A stretch of 64,000 nt of DNA from Lawsonibacter faecis (GCF_014287675.1 NZ_JACOPQ010000006.1:1-64000); one strand, 5' to 3'; positions 7,117-15,240 are shown, counted from the first letter of the stretch. Made by a program: numbers and translations. The notes: generated by a model not told the origin, from the sequence alone.

Positions 7117-9819
7117 ATGGAAAACAACCTGATCCATCTCACCATCGACGGCGTGGCCGTGGAGGCCGTCCCCGGCTCCACCATCCTCCAGGCGGCCTCC
7201 GCCGCGGGAATCAACATCCCCACCCTCTGCTACCTCAAGCACCTCACTCCCGACGCCTCCTGCCGGATGTGCGTGGTGGAGGTGGAGGGCCGTCGGGGCC
7301 TGCCCGCCTCCTGCACCGAGGAGGTCCGGGAGGGCATGGCGGTCCAAACCCATACGGAGAAGACGGCCCAGGCCCGGCGGTTCATCCTGGACCTCCTGCT
7401 CTCCAACCACTGCACCGACTGCTTCACCTGCCCCCAGAACGGCGCGTGCCGGCTCCAGGACTACTGCTGGGAGTATGGTGTGGAGCACACCAGCTATCAG
7501 GGTAAGCGGGTGGACGCTCCCAAGGACGTATCCAGCCCCTTCTTCAATTACGACCCCAACCTCTGCATTATGTGCCGCAAATGCGAGCGCACCTGCGAGT
7601 CCCTCCAGTGCCGGGAGACCATCTCCATCCAGGGCCGGGGCTTCGACACGAAGATGACCATCCCCTTCGGGCGGCGGTGGAAGGATTCCTCCTGCGAGGG
7701 CTGCGGCAACTGCGTGGCCGCCTGCCCCACCGGGGCCCTCACCGCCAAGGGCGCGAAAAAGTTCCGCCCCTGGGAGGTCAAGCGGGTCCGCACCACCTGC
7801 CCCCACTGCGCCGTGGGCTGCCAGTACGACCTGCTGGTGAAGGAGAACCGCATCGTGGGCGTGGACGCCGCCCCCGGCTCCCCCACCAACGAGGGCCTGC
7901 TCTGCGTCAAGGGCCGCTTCGGCTCCTACCAGTTCGTCCACTCCGGGGACCGGCTCAGGCACCCCCTCATCAAGGAGAACGGCGCGTTCCGACGCGCCTC
8001 CTGGGACGAGGCTCTGGATTTGGTGGCGTCCCGGATGAAGGGCATCCAGGAACAGTACGGCAGGGACTCCGTGGGCGGCTTCTCCTGCTCCCGGGCCACC
8101 AACGAGGACAACTATGCCTTCCAGAAGCTGATGCGTGCGGGCCTGGGCACCAACAATGTGGACAACTGCGCCCGGGTCTGCCACAGCGCCAGCGTTCACG
8201 GTCTGGCCACCACCTTGGGCTCCGGGGCCATGACCAACCCCATGGCGGACATCACCGAGGATGTGGACGTCATTCTCCTGGTGGGCTCCAACCCCACCGA
8301 GGCACACCCCGTCATGGGCGCCCGCATCCGCCGGGCGGTACGCCGGGGGACCAAACTCATCGTGGTGGACCCCCGGAAAATCGACCTGACCGAGGGCTGC
8401 GCACTCCACCTCCAGATCAAGCCCGGCACCAACGTGGCCTTCGCCAACGGGATGCTCAACGTCATCCTCTCCGAGGGTCTGGAGGACAGGGACTTCATCC
8501 AAAACCGCACCGAGGGCTTCGAGGCCCTGCGGGAGATTGTGGCGGAGTACACCCCGGAGCGTGTGGGCGAAATCTGCCACATTGACCCGGACGGCCTCCG
8601 CGCCGCAGCCAGGATGTACGCCGCAGCCAGGAAGGCGCCCATCATCTACTGCCTGGGCGTCACCGAGCACTCCACCGGCACCGAGGGAGTCATGGCCCTG
8701 TCCAACCTGGCCATGGCCGTGGGCAAGCTGGGCCGCTCCGGCTGCGGCGTGAATCCCCTCCGGGGCCAGAACAACGTCCAGGGCGCCTGCGACATGGGCG
8801 CTCTTCCCTACCAGTACCCCGGATATCAGAAGGTCACAGACCCCGCCGTCCGGGAGAAGTTCGAGAAGGCCTGGGGCCTGCCCCTCTCCCCCAATGACGG
8901 TCTCACCTCCACCGAGATGCTGGCCCTCTCCGCCAGGGGCGAGCGCATCCACGGCCTGTTCATCTTCGGCGAGGACCCCATGGTCTCCGACCCGGACACC
9001 GCCCATGTCCGCCGGGCTCTGGAGAATTTGGACTTCCTGGTGGTCGACGAGCTCTTCATGACCGAGACGGCCCAGCTGGCCGACGTGGTGCTCCCAGGCG
9101 TGAGCTATGCCGAGAAGGAAGGCACCTTCACCAACACCGAGCGCCGACAGATGCGGGTGCGCAAGGCGGTTTCCCTGGAGGGGGAGATGCGCCAGGACTA
9201 CGACATCTTCGCCGAGGTGGAGACCCGTCTGGGCCACCCCTGCCGCTATGAGAGCGCAGCCGCCATCTATGACGAGATTGCCTCGCTCACCCCCTCCTTC
9301 GGCGGCCTGAGCCACGCCCGCCTCGACGCGGGTGAGGACCTGGCCTGGCCCTGCCCCGCCAAAGACCACCCCGGCACGCCCATCCTCCATGTGGGCAAAT
9401 TCGCCAGGGGCCTGGGCTGGTTCTACCCCGCCAGGTACCGCCCCTCCGCCGAGCTGCCCGACGGGGATTACCCCCTCATGATGGTCACGGGCAGGATGCT
9501 CTACCATTACAATACCAGGGCCATGACCGGCAGGGCGGAGGGCATCTGCCAGGTGGTCAATGAGTCCTACATCGAAATCAGCTCCCGGGACGCCGCCGCC
9601 CTGGGCGTCGCCCACGGCGACCGGGTAAAGGTCTCCTCCCGCAGGGGCGAGCTGGAGACCACCGCCAGGGTGGGCGACAAAGTGGGCGACGGCGAGGTCT
9701 TCATGACCTTCCACTTCCCCGACGGCAATGTGAACAAGGTCACCAACGCCGTCACAGACGACATCGCCCACATCCCCGAGTACAAGGTCTGCGCCGTGCG
9801 GGTGAGTAAGCTTGGGTGA
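7117..9819 (+). CDS. fdhA: Formate dehydrogenase catalytic subunit, cysteine type, with NuoG-like ferredoxin head
   Basis: 900 aa molybdo/tungsto-bis-PGD enzyme interconverting formate and CO2. Order of domains: [2Fe-2S] ferredoxin (1-80; CYLKH, CRMC), His-Cys cluster region (HCTDCFTC, GAC), two [4Fe-4S] clusters (CIMCRKCERTC, CEGCGNCVAACPTGA), a Cys4 cluster at the oxidoreductase entrance (TTCPHCAVGCQYDL), then the molybdopterin domains and C-terminal dinucleotide-binding domain (YPLMMVTGRMLYHYN). The metal ligand is Cys in RVCHSASVHG (codon TGC), not selenocysteine. With the NuoE/NuoF-like subunits it makes a soluble NAD(P)-linked complex. It lies 3 nt after the previous gene and overlaps fdhD by 8 nt. 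Confidence 0.95.
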   Translation: MENNLIHLTIDGVAVEAVPGSTILQAASAAGINIPTLCYLKHLTPDASCRMCVVEVEGRRGLPASCTEEVREGMAVQTHTEKTAQARRFILDLLLSNHCTDCFTCPQNGACRLQDYCWEYGVEHTSYQGKRVDAPKDVSSPFFNYDPNLCIMCRKCERTCESLQCRETISIQGRGFDTKMTIPFGRRWKDSSCEGCGNCVAACPTGALTAKGAKKFRPWEVKRVRTTCPHCAVGCQYDLLVKENRIVGVDAAPGSPTNEGLLCVKGRFGSYQFVHSGDRLRHPLIKENGAFRRASWDEALDLVASRMKGIQEQYGRDSVGGFSCSRATNEDNYAFQKLMRAGLGTNNVDNCARVCHSASVHGLATTLGSGAMTNPMADITEDVDVILLVGSNPTEAHPVMGARIRRAVRRGTKLIVVDPRKIDLTEGCALHLQIKPGTNVAFANGMLNVILSEGLEDRDFIQNRTEGFEALREIVAEYTPERVGEICHIDPDGLRAAARMYAAARKAPIIYCLGVTEHSTGTEGVMALSNLAMAVGKLGRSGCGVNPLRGQNNVQGACDMGALPYQYPGYQKVTDPAVREKFEKAWGLPLSPNDGLTSTEMLALSARGERIHGLFIFGEDPMVSDPDTAHVRRALENLDFLVVDELFMTETAQLADVVLPGVSYAEKEGTFTNTERRQMRVRKAVSLEGEMRQDYDIFAEVETRLGHPCRYESAAAIYDEIASLTPSFGGLSHARLDAGEDLAWPCPAKDHPGTPILHVGKFARGLGWFYPARYRPSAELPDGDYPLMMVTGRMLYHYNTRAMTGRAEGICQVVNESYIEISSRDAAALGVAHGDRVKVSSRRGELETTARVGDKVGDGEVFMTFHFPDGNVNKVTNAVTDDIAHIPEYKVCAVRVSKLG

Positions 9820-10504
9820 GTCGGTTCGCTTTGGCATTCTCCGCTGGGAGGGGGGCGGCGCCCGCCCGGCGGAGGACGACGTGGTGCGTGAGGCGCCCTA
9901 CTCCCTCTGGCTGAACGGCACCCTGCTGGAGCGGGGCGCCTGCTCCCCCGGCGGCTGGGAGGACCTGGCACTGGGCCGGCTCTACACCGCCGGGCTGCTC
10001 AGCGGAACGGCCGCCGTCCGTTCCCTCAGCGCCGGGGCGGACGGCACGCTCCGGGTGGAGGCGGAGGCGCAGCGCATACCCAGGCCCTTCGCGCCCCTCC
10101 CCGGCCTCGCGTGGGAGCCGGAGATTCTCATGGAGGCCGCAGGGCGGTTTCTGGAGGGCTCGCCCCTCTTCCACTCCACCGGCGGCGTCCACAGCGCCCT
10201 GCTTACCTGGCCGGGCGGCCAGTGCCGCCGGGAGGACATCGGGCGGCACAACGCCGTCAATAAGGCCGTGGGCGGCGCGCTCCGCATGGGCGCGCCCATG
10301 GGCGAGTCCGTGCTCTACACCAGCGGACGCCTCCCGCTCAGCGTGGCGGAGCAGGTCATTCGGGCGGGTATCCCCGTGGTGGTCTCCCGCGCCGCACCCA
10401 CAGACGCCGCTGTGCAGCTCGCCGCCAGATGGGGCCTCACCGTCATCGGCTTTGCACGCCGCGACCGCATGAACCTCTACACCTCCCCGGAGCACTCGCA
10501 CTAG
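9812..10504 (+). CDS. fdhD: FdhD-like formate dehydrogenase accessory protein, lacking the CxxC pair
   Basis: 230 aa from a TTG start that overlaps fdhA, with GGTGAG inside fdhA as ribosome site. FdhD hands sulfur from a cysteine desulfurase to the Mo/W cofactor of formate dehydrogenase. Recognisable motifs are FHSTGGVHSALL, REDIGRHNAVNKAVG, YTSGRLPLSVAEQVIRAG and APTDAAVQLAARWGLTVIGF, ending RMNLYT. The loop that carries the CxxC sulfur-relay cysteines in E. coli FdhD would lie around residues 85-105; here it reads as a short Arg/Pro/Ala-rich segment with no Cys. Only Cys near 43 and in GQCRRED remain, so chemistry may differ. Confidence 0.88.
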   Translation: MGESVRFGILRWEGGGARPAEDDVVREAPYSLWLNGTLLERGACSPGGWEDLALGRLYTAGLLSGTAAVRSLSAGADGTLRVEAEAQRIPRPFAPLPGLAWEPEILMEAAGRFLEGSPLFHSTGGVHSALLTWPGGQCRREDIGRHNAVNKAVGGALRMGAPMGESVLYTSGRLPLSVAEQVIRAGIPVVVSRAAPTDAAVQLAARWGLTVIGFARRDRMNLYTSPEHSH

Positions 10505-10530
10505 CACCATCGCTCGCAACGCACTATCAC

Positions 10531-10566
10531 TACACCCCGGGGCCGATAAGCGGCCCCGGGGCGTTC
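10531..10566. terminator. Bidirectional hairpin terminator, copy 1 of a 36-bp direct repeat
   Basis: An 11-bp perfect stem (CCCCGGGGCCG pairing with CGGCCCCGGGG, loop ATAAG) starts 27 bp after the fdhD stop. The whole 36-bp block is repeated exactly at 10780-10815, 249 bp away. This copy is followed by TTCAGCATG, so it has no real T-tract. The copies bracket a 213-bp hairpin-rich insert. Confidence 0.8.
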
Positions 10567-10779
10567 AGCATGTCAAAGAAGCCCCTCGGGGCTTCTTTGA
10601 CAGCAGGCTGCATGACGGATGGGGCTCGATTTCTAGAGAAAAAGCCGCCTCATCCGTCATGAGAAGTGTCATTTCTGAGGCGCATGTCCCCAGAAATGAC
10701 GGATTTTAAATTAGTTCCGCCGTCTGCGGACGGCGGAACTCTGCGAGGCTTTCTCTGCGGAGGGTTTTTTCACAGCCAA
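10567..10779. repeat. Multi-hairpin inserted element (family B, copy 2)
   Basis: 213 bp between two identical 36-bp repeats, holding four successive stems: TGTCAAAGAAGCCCC with its complement (15 bp, 10571-10602); ATGACGGATG with CATCCGTCAT; TCATTTCTG with CAGAAATGA; and AGTTCCGCCGTC with GACGGCGGAACT (12 bp perfect). The ends match the repeat at 3018-3117. No coding frame stands out. It could be a non-autonomous mobile element or a structured RNA; the bracketing repeats suggest insertion. Confidence 0.65.
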
Positions 10780-10815
10780 TACACCCCGGGGCCGATAAGC
10801 GGCCCCGGGGCGTTC
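10780..10815. terminator. Bidirectional terminator, copy 2, at the end of the retron RT gene
   Basis: Exact second copy of the 36-bp block. It touches the RT stop codon on the minus strand and on the plus strand is followed by TTATTTTCC, a better T-tract than copy 1. It is probably the ancestral shared terminator of the convergent fdhD and RT genes. Confidence 0.75.
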
Positions 10816-11745
10816 TTATTTTCCCGCTCTTCTGTTCAATTCCTCCACCAGCCAGGCCTTCCCCTCCAGCAGAGCTCTGTCCTCCGGACGGACCTGCAGG
10901 GCATAGCTGAAGCGCCCCAGCAGACGGCGGGCATACGCCGTCGGGTCCCCTTCCCAGCCCACCGAGCGCAAATGCTCCTCCAGACCGAACTTTTTACAGT
11001 AGTAAAGCTCCTGCCGCAGTGCGCGCCGGTACTCCGCAGGCACGTCCACCTTTTCATTGACCACCAGCCCGGTGACGCACTGACGCCGGCCAGCGTCCAG
11101 ATACAGGGTCTTTCTCCTGTTCACCAAAAAACCCTTCTCCCGCAGCCGGGCCTCCGCATAGCGGTACGCCCCCGCCAGCCCGGCATCCCCCGAGAAGGTC
11201 AGATCGTCGCAGTACCTGGTATAGGCGATCCCCCGCCGGGCGCACCAGCCGCCCACATCCTCGTCGAAGTCCCGCATCAGGATGTTGGCGACGGCGGGGG
11301 AGGTGGGCGCGCCCTGGGGCAGCGCGTCCTGATAGTAACACAGCATGGTCAGCAGAATCCGCAGCGGCTCGGAGAAAACCTCCGCCGGAAACACCGCATC
11401 CTTCACCGCGGAATAGTTGACGCTGTCAAAAAAATGGTAGATATCCATCTTGAGCAGCCGCGCCTTCCCCACGTGGGCGGAGGCGTTGCGCACAGTCCCC
11501 GCCCCGTAGCGGTAGGCCGTGGCATAGGGGGAGAGCTCCCGGCAGGCCAGCAGATTCCGCGCGATGGACCGCTGGACCCCCTTCAGGGCCTCATCCGGCA
11601 CGGTGAGGCGCCGGACGCCGCCGTTCGGCTTGGTAAGCTCCACCGTATGGTAATGGGCGGAGAGGCGGTTGCTCAGAGCATATAGGGTGTGCAGGCCCAC
11701 GCCCAGATCTCTGGCCAGAGTAGGGGCCTCACGGTAGACTATCAT
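10816..11745 (-). CDS. Retron-type reverse transcriptase (stand-alone)
   Basis: 309 aa from an ATG with GAGGGGAGGGG 9 nt upstream. It makes a branched DNA-RNA (msDNA) from the RNA encoded just before it. Seen motifs: NAxxH retron region X as NASAH (87-91); catalytic Asp in KMDIYHFFDSV (D101); QGAPTSP (144-150); YCDD active site (178-181) where YADD is commoner; and the retron region Y signature VTGLVVNEKVDVP (224-236). There is no maturase, endonuclease or other fused domain; the protein ends soon after the thumb. NAxxH plus VTG argue against group II intron, DGR or Abi enzymes. No effector gene lies beside it: cutC is upstream and fdhD is convergent. Confidence 0.93.
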   Translation of the reverse strand: MIVYREAPTLARDLGVGLHTLYALSNRLSAHYHTVELTKPNGGVRRLTVPDEALKGVQRSIARNLLACRELSPYATAYRYGAGTVRNASAHVGKARLLKMDIYHFFDSVNYSAVKDAVFPAEVFSEPLRILLTMLCYYQDALPQGAPTSPAVANILMRDFDEDVGGWCARRGIAYTRYCDDLTFSGDAGLAGAYRYAEARLREKGFLVNRRKTLYLDAGRRQCVTGLVVNEKVDVPAEYRRALRQELYYCKKFGLEEHLRSVGWEGDPTAYARRLLGRFSYALQVRPEDRALLEGKAWLVEELNRRAGK

Positions 11746-11770
11746 TTGATGAGGCCCCTCCCCTCTGACT

Positions 11771-11945
11771 ACGGAACAAAACAAGATGTATGGCGAACGG
11801 CTCAGCGGTATTTTGATGCACATGCAGTGTGCAGGAATACCGCTGTGCTGCTTCGGCTGAGCGAAGCGAATACGATAGGGTATCTGCCGCCCGGCGGCGA
11901 CTCGCCGCCGGTGCCGGGTCTGCCGGACGGACGCTTTTGTTCCGT
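11771..11945 (-). ncRNA. Retron msr-msd RNA
   Basis: An inverted repeat bounds the RNA: a1 ACGGAACAAAA (11935-11945) and a2 TTTTGTTCCGT (11771-11781), 11 of 11 paired. Directly after a1 comes GCG, so the expected branching guanosine is at 11934, the canonical retron position. The msr part has a GC hairpin at 11891-11911 (CCGGCGGC stem) and a GCTTCG/CGAAGC hairpin at 11850-11867. The msd part is a long hairpin at 11803-11845: CAGCGGTATT pairs with AATACCGCTG, inside it TGCACA pairs with TGTGCA. The RT start codon follows a2 by 25 nt. Exact msr/msd boundary and msDNA 3' end are not determinable by eye. Confidence 0.88.
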
Positions 11946-11989
11946 GGGGCGTATCTGATAACTGTCCTTGAAAGCCGGCCTTTAGACCG

Positions 11990-12040
11990 CTGTCAGATGC
12001 ACCCTGACAGCATCATAGCAAAAATATCTTTCCCGTGCAA
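11990..12040 (-). promoter_or_regulatory. Retron promoter and leader hairpin
   Basis: On the minus strand TTGCAC (12035-12040) and TATGAT (12012-12017) are 17 bp apart, just after the cutC stop codon. A perfect 7-bp stem-loop, CTGTCAG...CTGACAG (11990-12010), follows at once and would lie at or near the 5' end of the transcript, about 45 nt before a1. The retron thus appears to have its own promoter. Confidence 0.75.
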
Positions 12041-12043
12041 TCA

Positions 12044-12808
12044 TTATTGACGCAAATCCGGGCTTTCATCGCCCAGCCGCGCCAGCAAGGCGGCGATTTT
12101 CTCTCCGTCGGCCAGGGTGTAGCAGTCCTCCGGGGGATAGAGGGCCCCGCCGAAGTGAATATCCGGATTGCCTGCGGCGGAGCGGTCCAGGCAGGTTTTT
12201 TTCAGGGAGGCGTGGACCTGGCTGCAGCCGGTGTACGCCAGAATCTCCCGGGCGTTGCGGAGCTTCACGCCCCCGCCGGGCATGACTTGAATCCGCCCCG
12301 CGCCATACTCCCGCATGGCTTTCACCGTCTCCAGCCCCAGGGGCACGCTGGCCTGCTGCCCGCTGGTGAGGATGCGCGTCACCCCCAGCTCCATCAGGGT
12401 GTCCATGGCCGCCCGCCAGTCCGGCGTCACATCGACGGCCCGGTGGAAGACGGTCTCCCGCTCCCCCGCCAGCTCCACCAGCGCCCGGCACCGCGCTTCG
12501 TCCACCGTGCCGTCCGGGCGGAGCACCCCAAAGACAATGCCGTCCGCTCCCGCGTCCAGCATGGCCCGGGCGTCGGCCAGCATGGTCTCGAACTCCACAT
12601 CCGTATAACAGAAGCCGCCCTCCCGGGGCCGCACCATGGCCATTACCGATACGCCGCACTTCTTCGCCACCAATACCTCCCCGATGCTGGGGGTCAGCCC
12701 GCCCAGGAAGAGGGCGGAGCAGAGCTCCACCCGGGGCGCGCCCGCCTTTTTCGCCTCCACGGCGTCCCCGGCGGAGCCGCAGCAGATTTCCAGGGTAATT
12801 TCGTCCAT
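12044..12808 (-). CDS. cutC: CutC family protein
   Basis: 254 aa, the usual length for CutC TIM-barrel proteins. Family landmarks: RVELCSALFLGGLTPS, MVRPREGGFCYTD, TVFHRAVDVT and RILTSGQQASV, then a GGGVKLRNA turn. CutC was named for copper tolerance in E. coli, but its chemistry is not established. Start at the ATG (MDEITLEICCGS), with GGGAAGG upstream. It is divergent from the transglutaminase-like gene at 12886 and lies upstream of, but probably not co-transcribed with, the retron. Confidence 0.93.
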   Translation of the reverse strand: MDEITLEICCGSAGDAVEAKKAGAPRVELCSALFLGGLTPSIGEVLVAKKCGVSVMAMVRPREGGFCYTDVEFETMLADARAMLDAGADGIVFGVLRPDGTVDEARCRALVELAGERETVFHRAVDVTPDWRAAMDTLMELGVTRILTSGQQASVPLGLETVKAMREYGAGRIQVMPGGGVKLRNAREILAYTGCSQVHASLKKTCLDRSAAGNPDIHFGGALYPPEDCYTLADGEKIAALLARLGDESPDLRQ

Positions 12809-12885
12809 TTCGATCTTTCCCTTCCCTGTGGTTTTGTGGTATCATCCTACCATGTGAGCAATCAAAATGCAAACGAGGCGCTTTT

Positions 12886-15240
12886 ATGGACGAGTGGACC
12901 GATTCTTTATCCGATCTGACCGCACAGCAGCGGTTCTGCATGAAATTTCTGCAAAAAACGCTCCCGAAGAGCGATTTGGACACCTATCCGGCCGGGCTTT
13001 TTTTACAATTTATCGATCACGCCCTGTTTCTGCGGGAAAGCGTGTCCTGGTGCGCGGAATTGGACGAGGAGCTTTTTCTCCACTATGTCCTCTGTCCCCG
13101 GGTGAACGACGAGGATCTCTCCTTTCACCGCGCCCTCTTTTATGGTGAAATCTGGCCCGAGGTCGCCGGTCTGGACATGGAAAACGCAGTTTTGGCGGTA
13201 AACCGCTGGTGCCACTCCCACGCCTCCTACCAGGCCCAGGACGACCGCACCGCCTCTCCTCTCACGGTATTCCGCTCAGGCAGCGGCCGCTGCGGAGAGG
13301 AGTCGGCCTTTCTGGTCGCCGCACTGCGGAGCGTGGGACTGCCCGCCCGGCAGGTCTACGCCCCCCGCTGGAGCCACTGTGACGACAACCACGCCTGGGC
13401 GGAGGTCCTGGCGGCGGGGAAATGGCGCTTCCTGGGGGCCTGCGAGCCGGAGCCGGTCCTGGACCGGGGCTGGTTCAACACCGCAGCCAGCCGGGCGCTT
13501 CTCATCCACTCCCGGACCTTCGGCGCGGGGACAAGCCCCCTCCACGGGGAGCCGCTGGGCGTGGAAAACGGCGTGGCCCGGTATAATCAGACGGCGCGGT
13601 ACGCCAGGACGGAGGAACGGGTCTTTACGGTGACGCGGGGCGCTGCGCCCGCCGCCGGGGCGAAAATCCGCCTCTATGTACTCAATGAGTCGGCGCTTTA
13701 TCCCATCGCTGTGCTGACCGCCGGGAGCGACGGCCGCGCCGCCGCCCGGCTGGGGCTGGGGGACGTGTGGGTTCGGGCGGAGCTGGACGGACAAACCGCC
13801 GAGGGGCTGAACGCGCTTCACCTGGAGCTGGACGCACGGGTGGACCGGCAGGCATGGACCGACTTCGACTTTCGCGCCCCGGCGGATTTTCCGGTGAATC
13901 CCGCGCCCCTGAATGAGGCGCAGAAAAAATTACGTGCGGAGGACCGCGCCTTGGGCGACGCCCGGCGGCAGGCCCGGCTTCAGGGCATGTACGACGCTGG
14001 CAGGGCCGCCGCCTGCCCCGGCTGTGATGATCTGATGCGGGAGGCCCGGGGAAACTTCGAGGAAATTTTCCGCTTTCTCAGCCGGGACGCAAATCCCCTG
14101 CGGGAAAAGCTGCTGCGCACCCTCTCCCGGAAGGATTTGAGGGACGTGACGGCGGCGGTTTTGGAAGACCATCTCCAAGGGGCCGCGCCCTTCGCCGCGC
14201 GGTGGCCGGAAAAAACGTTTCTCCCCTATGTCCTGTGTCCCAGAGTGGCCGACGAGCCGCTGACGGCGTGGCGGGGGATATTGGCACGGGGGAACGGCGG
14301 CATTCCCGCCGGAGAAACGGATAATTACGGGAACCTCTACTGGCCGCCGGACGCAGCCGTACGGGCCGGGCGGTGCAATGAGAAGAGCCGTGACGTGCTG
14401 GCCGTGGCCCGGCTGCGTGCGGCGGGTATCCCCGCGCGGCTGCGCCGGCCTGACGGCGTGCCGGAGGTCTGGCGGGAGGACGGGTTCCACGCGCTGGAGC
14501 CGGAGGAGATGGGGCGGGTCACATTTACCGCGGCTCCCGGTCAGCAGCTCACCTACCGGCTCAACTGGTCCCTCGCCCGGAAAACGGCCGGGGGCTGGAA
14601 GCTCCTGGATTTGGACAGGGGGACGGCGGCCACCCGCGGCGGGGCGGACCTGCCGGCGGGCGAGTACCGGGTGATCACCTCGGCGCGGCTGCCGGTGGGA
14701 GATCAGCTTGCCTCCATGCGGGAGTTTCCCCTCCGGGCGGGGGAAGAGGCCGTCATCCCCCTGCGGCTGAGGGAGTACGCCCTGGCCGAAATGCTCTACC
14801 GCCGCGCCCTGCCGCCCGTCCCGGCGGAGCGGATGGACGGAAATCGGACAGGAAACGCGCTGAATGAGCTGGAGCGGCCCGCGCTCCTCTTCTGGCTGGA
14901 GGACGGGGCGGAGCCGACGGAGCATGTGCTGAACGAGCTGCGGGAGCACCAGACTGCGCTCTGCGCCCTCCCGGCGGATATCGTCTTCTTTCTCCGGGGG
15001 CGGGGAGCGCTGGAGCAGCGGACCCTGAAGGAGCTTCTGAGGGATTGGCCGGGAATCGGGCTGTACTTTGACGACTGGGCCTACGACGCGGAGAGCCTCT
15101 CCCGTTTTCTGGGGCAGGACCCGGACCGACCGCCCCTGGCTGTGGCCTGGGACGGCGGCGGCGCGGCTTACGCCGACTGCGGGTACCGCGTGGGATCGGT
15201 GGCCCTTCTGGTGAGGGTGTTGGAGGAGCTGTGCCGTTGA
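12886..15240 (+). CDS. Large transglutaminase-like protein with an internal duplication
   Basis: 784 aa, no signal peptide or membrane segment, so cytoplasmic. The first half has a transglutaminase-like core: Cys136 in GRCGEESAFL, His169 in DNHAWAEVL, then WRFLGACEPEP where the third acidic residue is not obvious. A Pro-rich beta segment follows (about 250-320). The second half repeats the layout: FLHYVLCPRVNDED near residue 65 is echoed by FLPYVLCPRVADEP near 445, and GRCNEKSRDVL near 498 is a degraded copy of the Cys motif with Asn replacing Gly. Probably one active and one decayed unit. Substrate unknown; the alpha/beta hydrolase gene follows by 24 bp in the same operon. Confidence 0.85.
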   Translation: MDEWTDSLSDLTAQQRFCMKFLQKTLPKSDLDTYPAGLFLQFIDHALFLRESVSWCAELDEELFLHYVLCPRVNDEDLSFHRALFYGEIWPEVAGLDMENAVLAVNRWCHSHASYQAQDDRTASPLTVFRSGSGRCGEESAFLVAALRSVGLPARQVYAPRWSHCDDNHAWAEVLAAGKWRFLGACEPEPVLDRGWFNTAASRALLIHSRTFGAGTSPLHGEPLGVENGVARYNQTARYARTEERVFTVTRGAAPAAGAKIRLYVLNESALYPIAVLTAGSDGRAAARLGLGDVWVRAELDGQTAEGLNALHLELDARVDRQAWTDFDFRAPADFPVNPAPLNEAQKKLRAEDRALGDARRQARLQGMYDAGRAAACPGCDDLMREARGNFEEIFRFLSRDANPLREKLLRTLSRKDLRDVTAAVLEDHLQGAAPFAARWPEKTFLPYVLCPRVADEPLTAWRGILARGNGGIPAGETDNYGNLYWPPDAAVRAGRCNEKSRDVLAVARLRAAGIPARLRRPDGVPEVWREDGFHALEPEEMGRVTFTAAPGQQLTYRLNWSLARKTAGGWKLLDLDRGTAATRGGADLPAGEYRVITSARLPVGDQLASMREFPLRAGEEAVIPLRLREYALAEMLYRRALPPVPAERMDGNRTGNALNELERPALLFWLEDGAEPTEHVLNELREHQTALCALPADIVFFLRGRGALEQRTLKELLRDWPGIGLYFDDWAYDAESLSRFLGQDPDRPPLAVAWDGGGAAYADCGYRVGSVALLVRVLEELCR

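Noticed and set aside
8150..8190. Selenocysteine codon in formate dehydrogenase
   Set aside because: The active-site codon in RVCHSAS is TGC, an ordinary cysteine; no in-frame TGA is present.
5932..9837. 1301-codon open frame on the minus strand opposite the formate dehydrogenase genes
   Set aside because: It mirrors well-recognised genes on the other strand, is Gly/Ala/His/Val-rich as expected from reversed high-GC codons, and has no family motif or ribosome site.
10816..11745. Group II intron, DGR or Abi-type reverse transcriptase
   Set aside because: No maturase or endonuclease region, no template/variable repeat pair, and the retron-specific NAxxH and VTG motifs plus a matching a1/a2 RNA are present.
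11689..11958. Plus-strand small coding frame over the retron RNA
   Set aside because: It spans the msr-msd hairpins antisense, has no ribosome site, and its bases are fully explained by the RNA structure.
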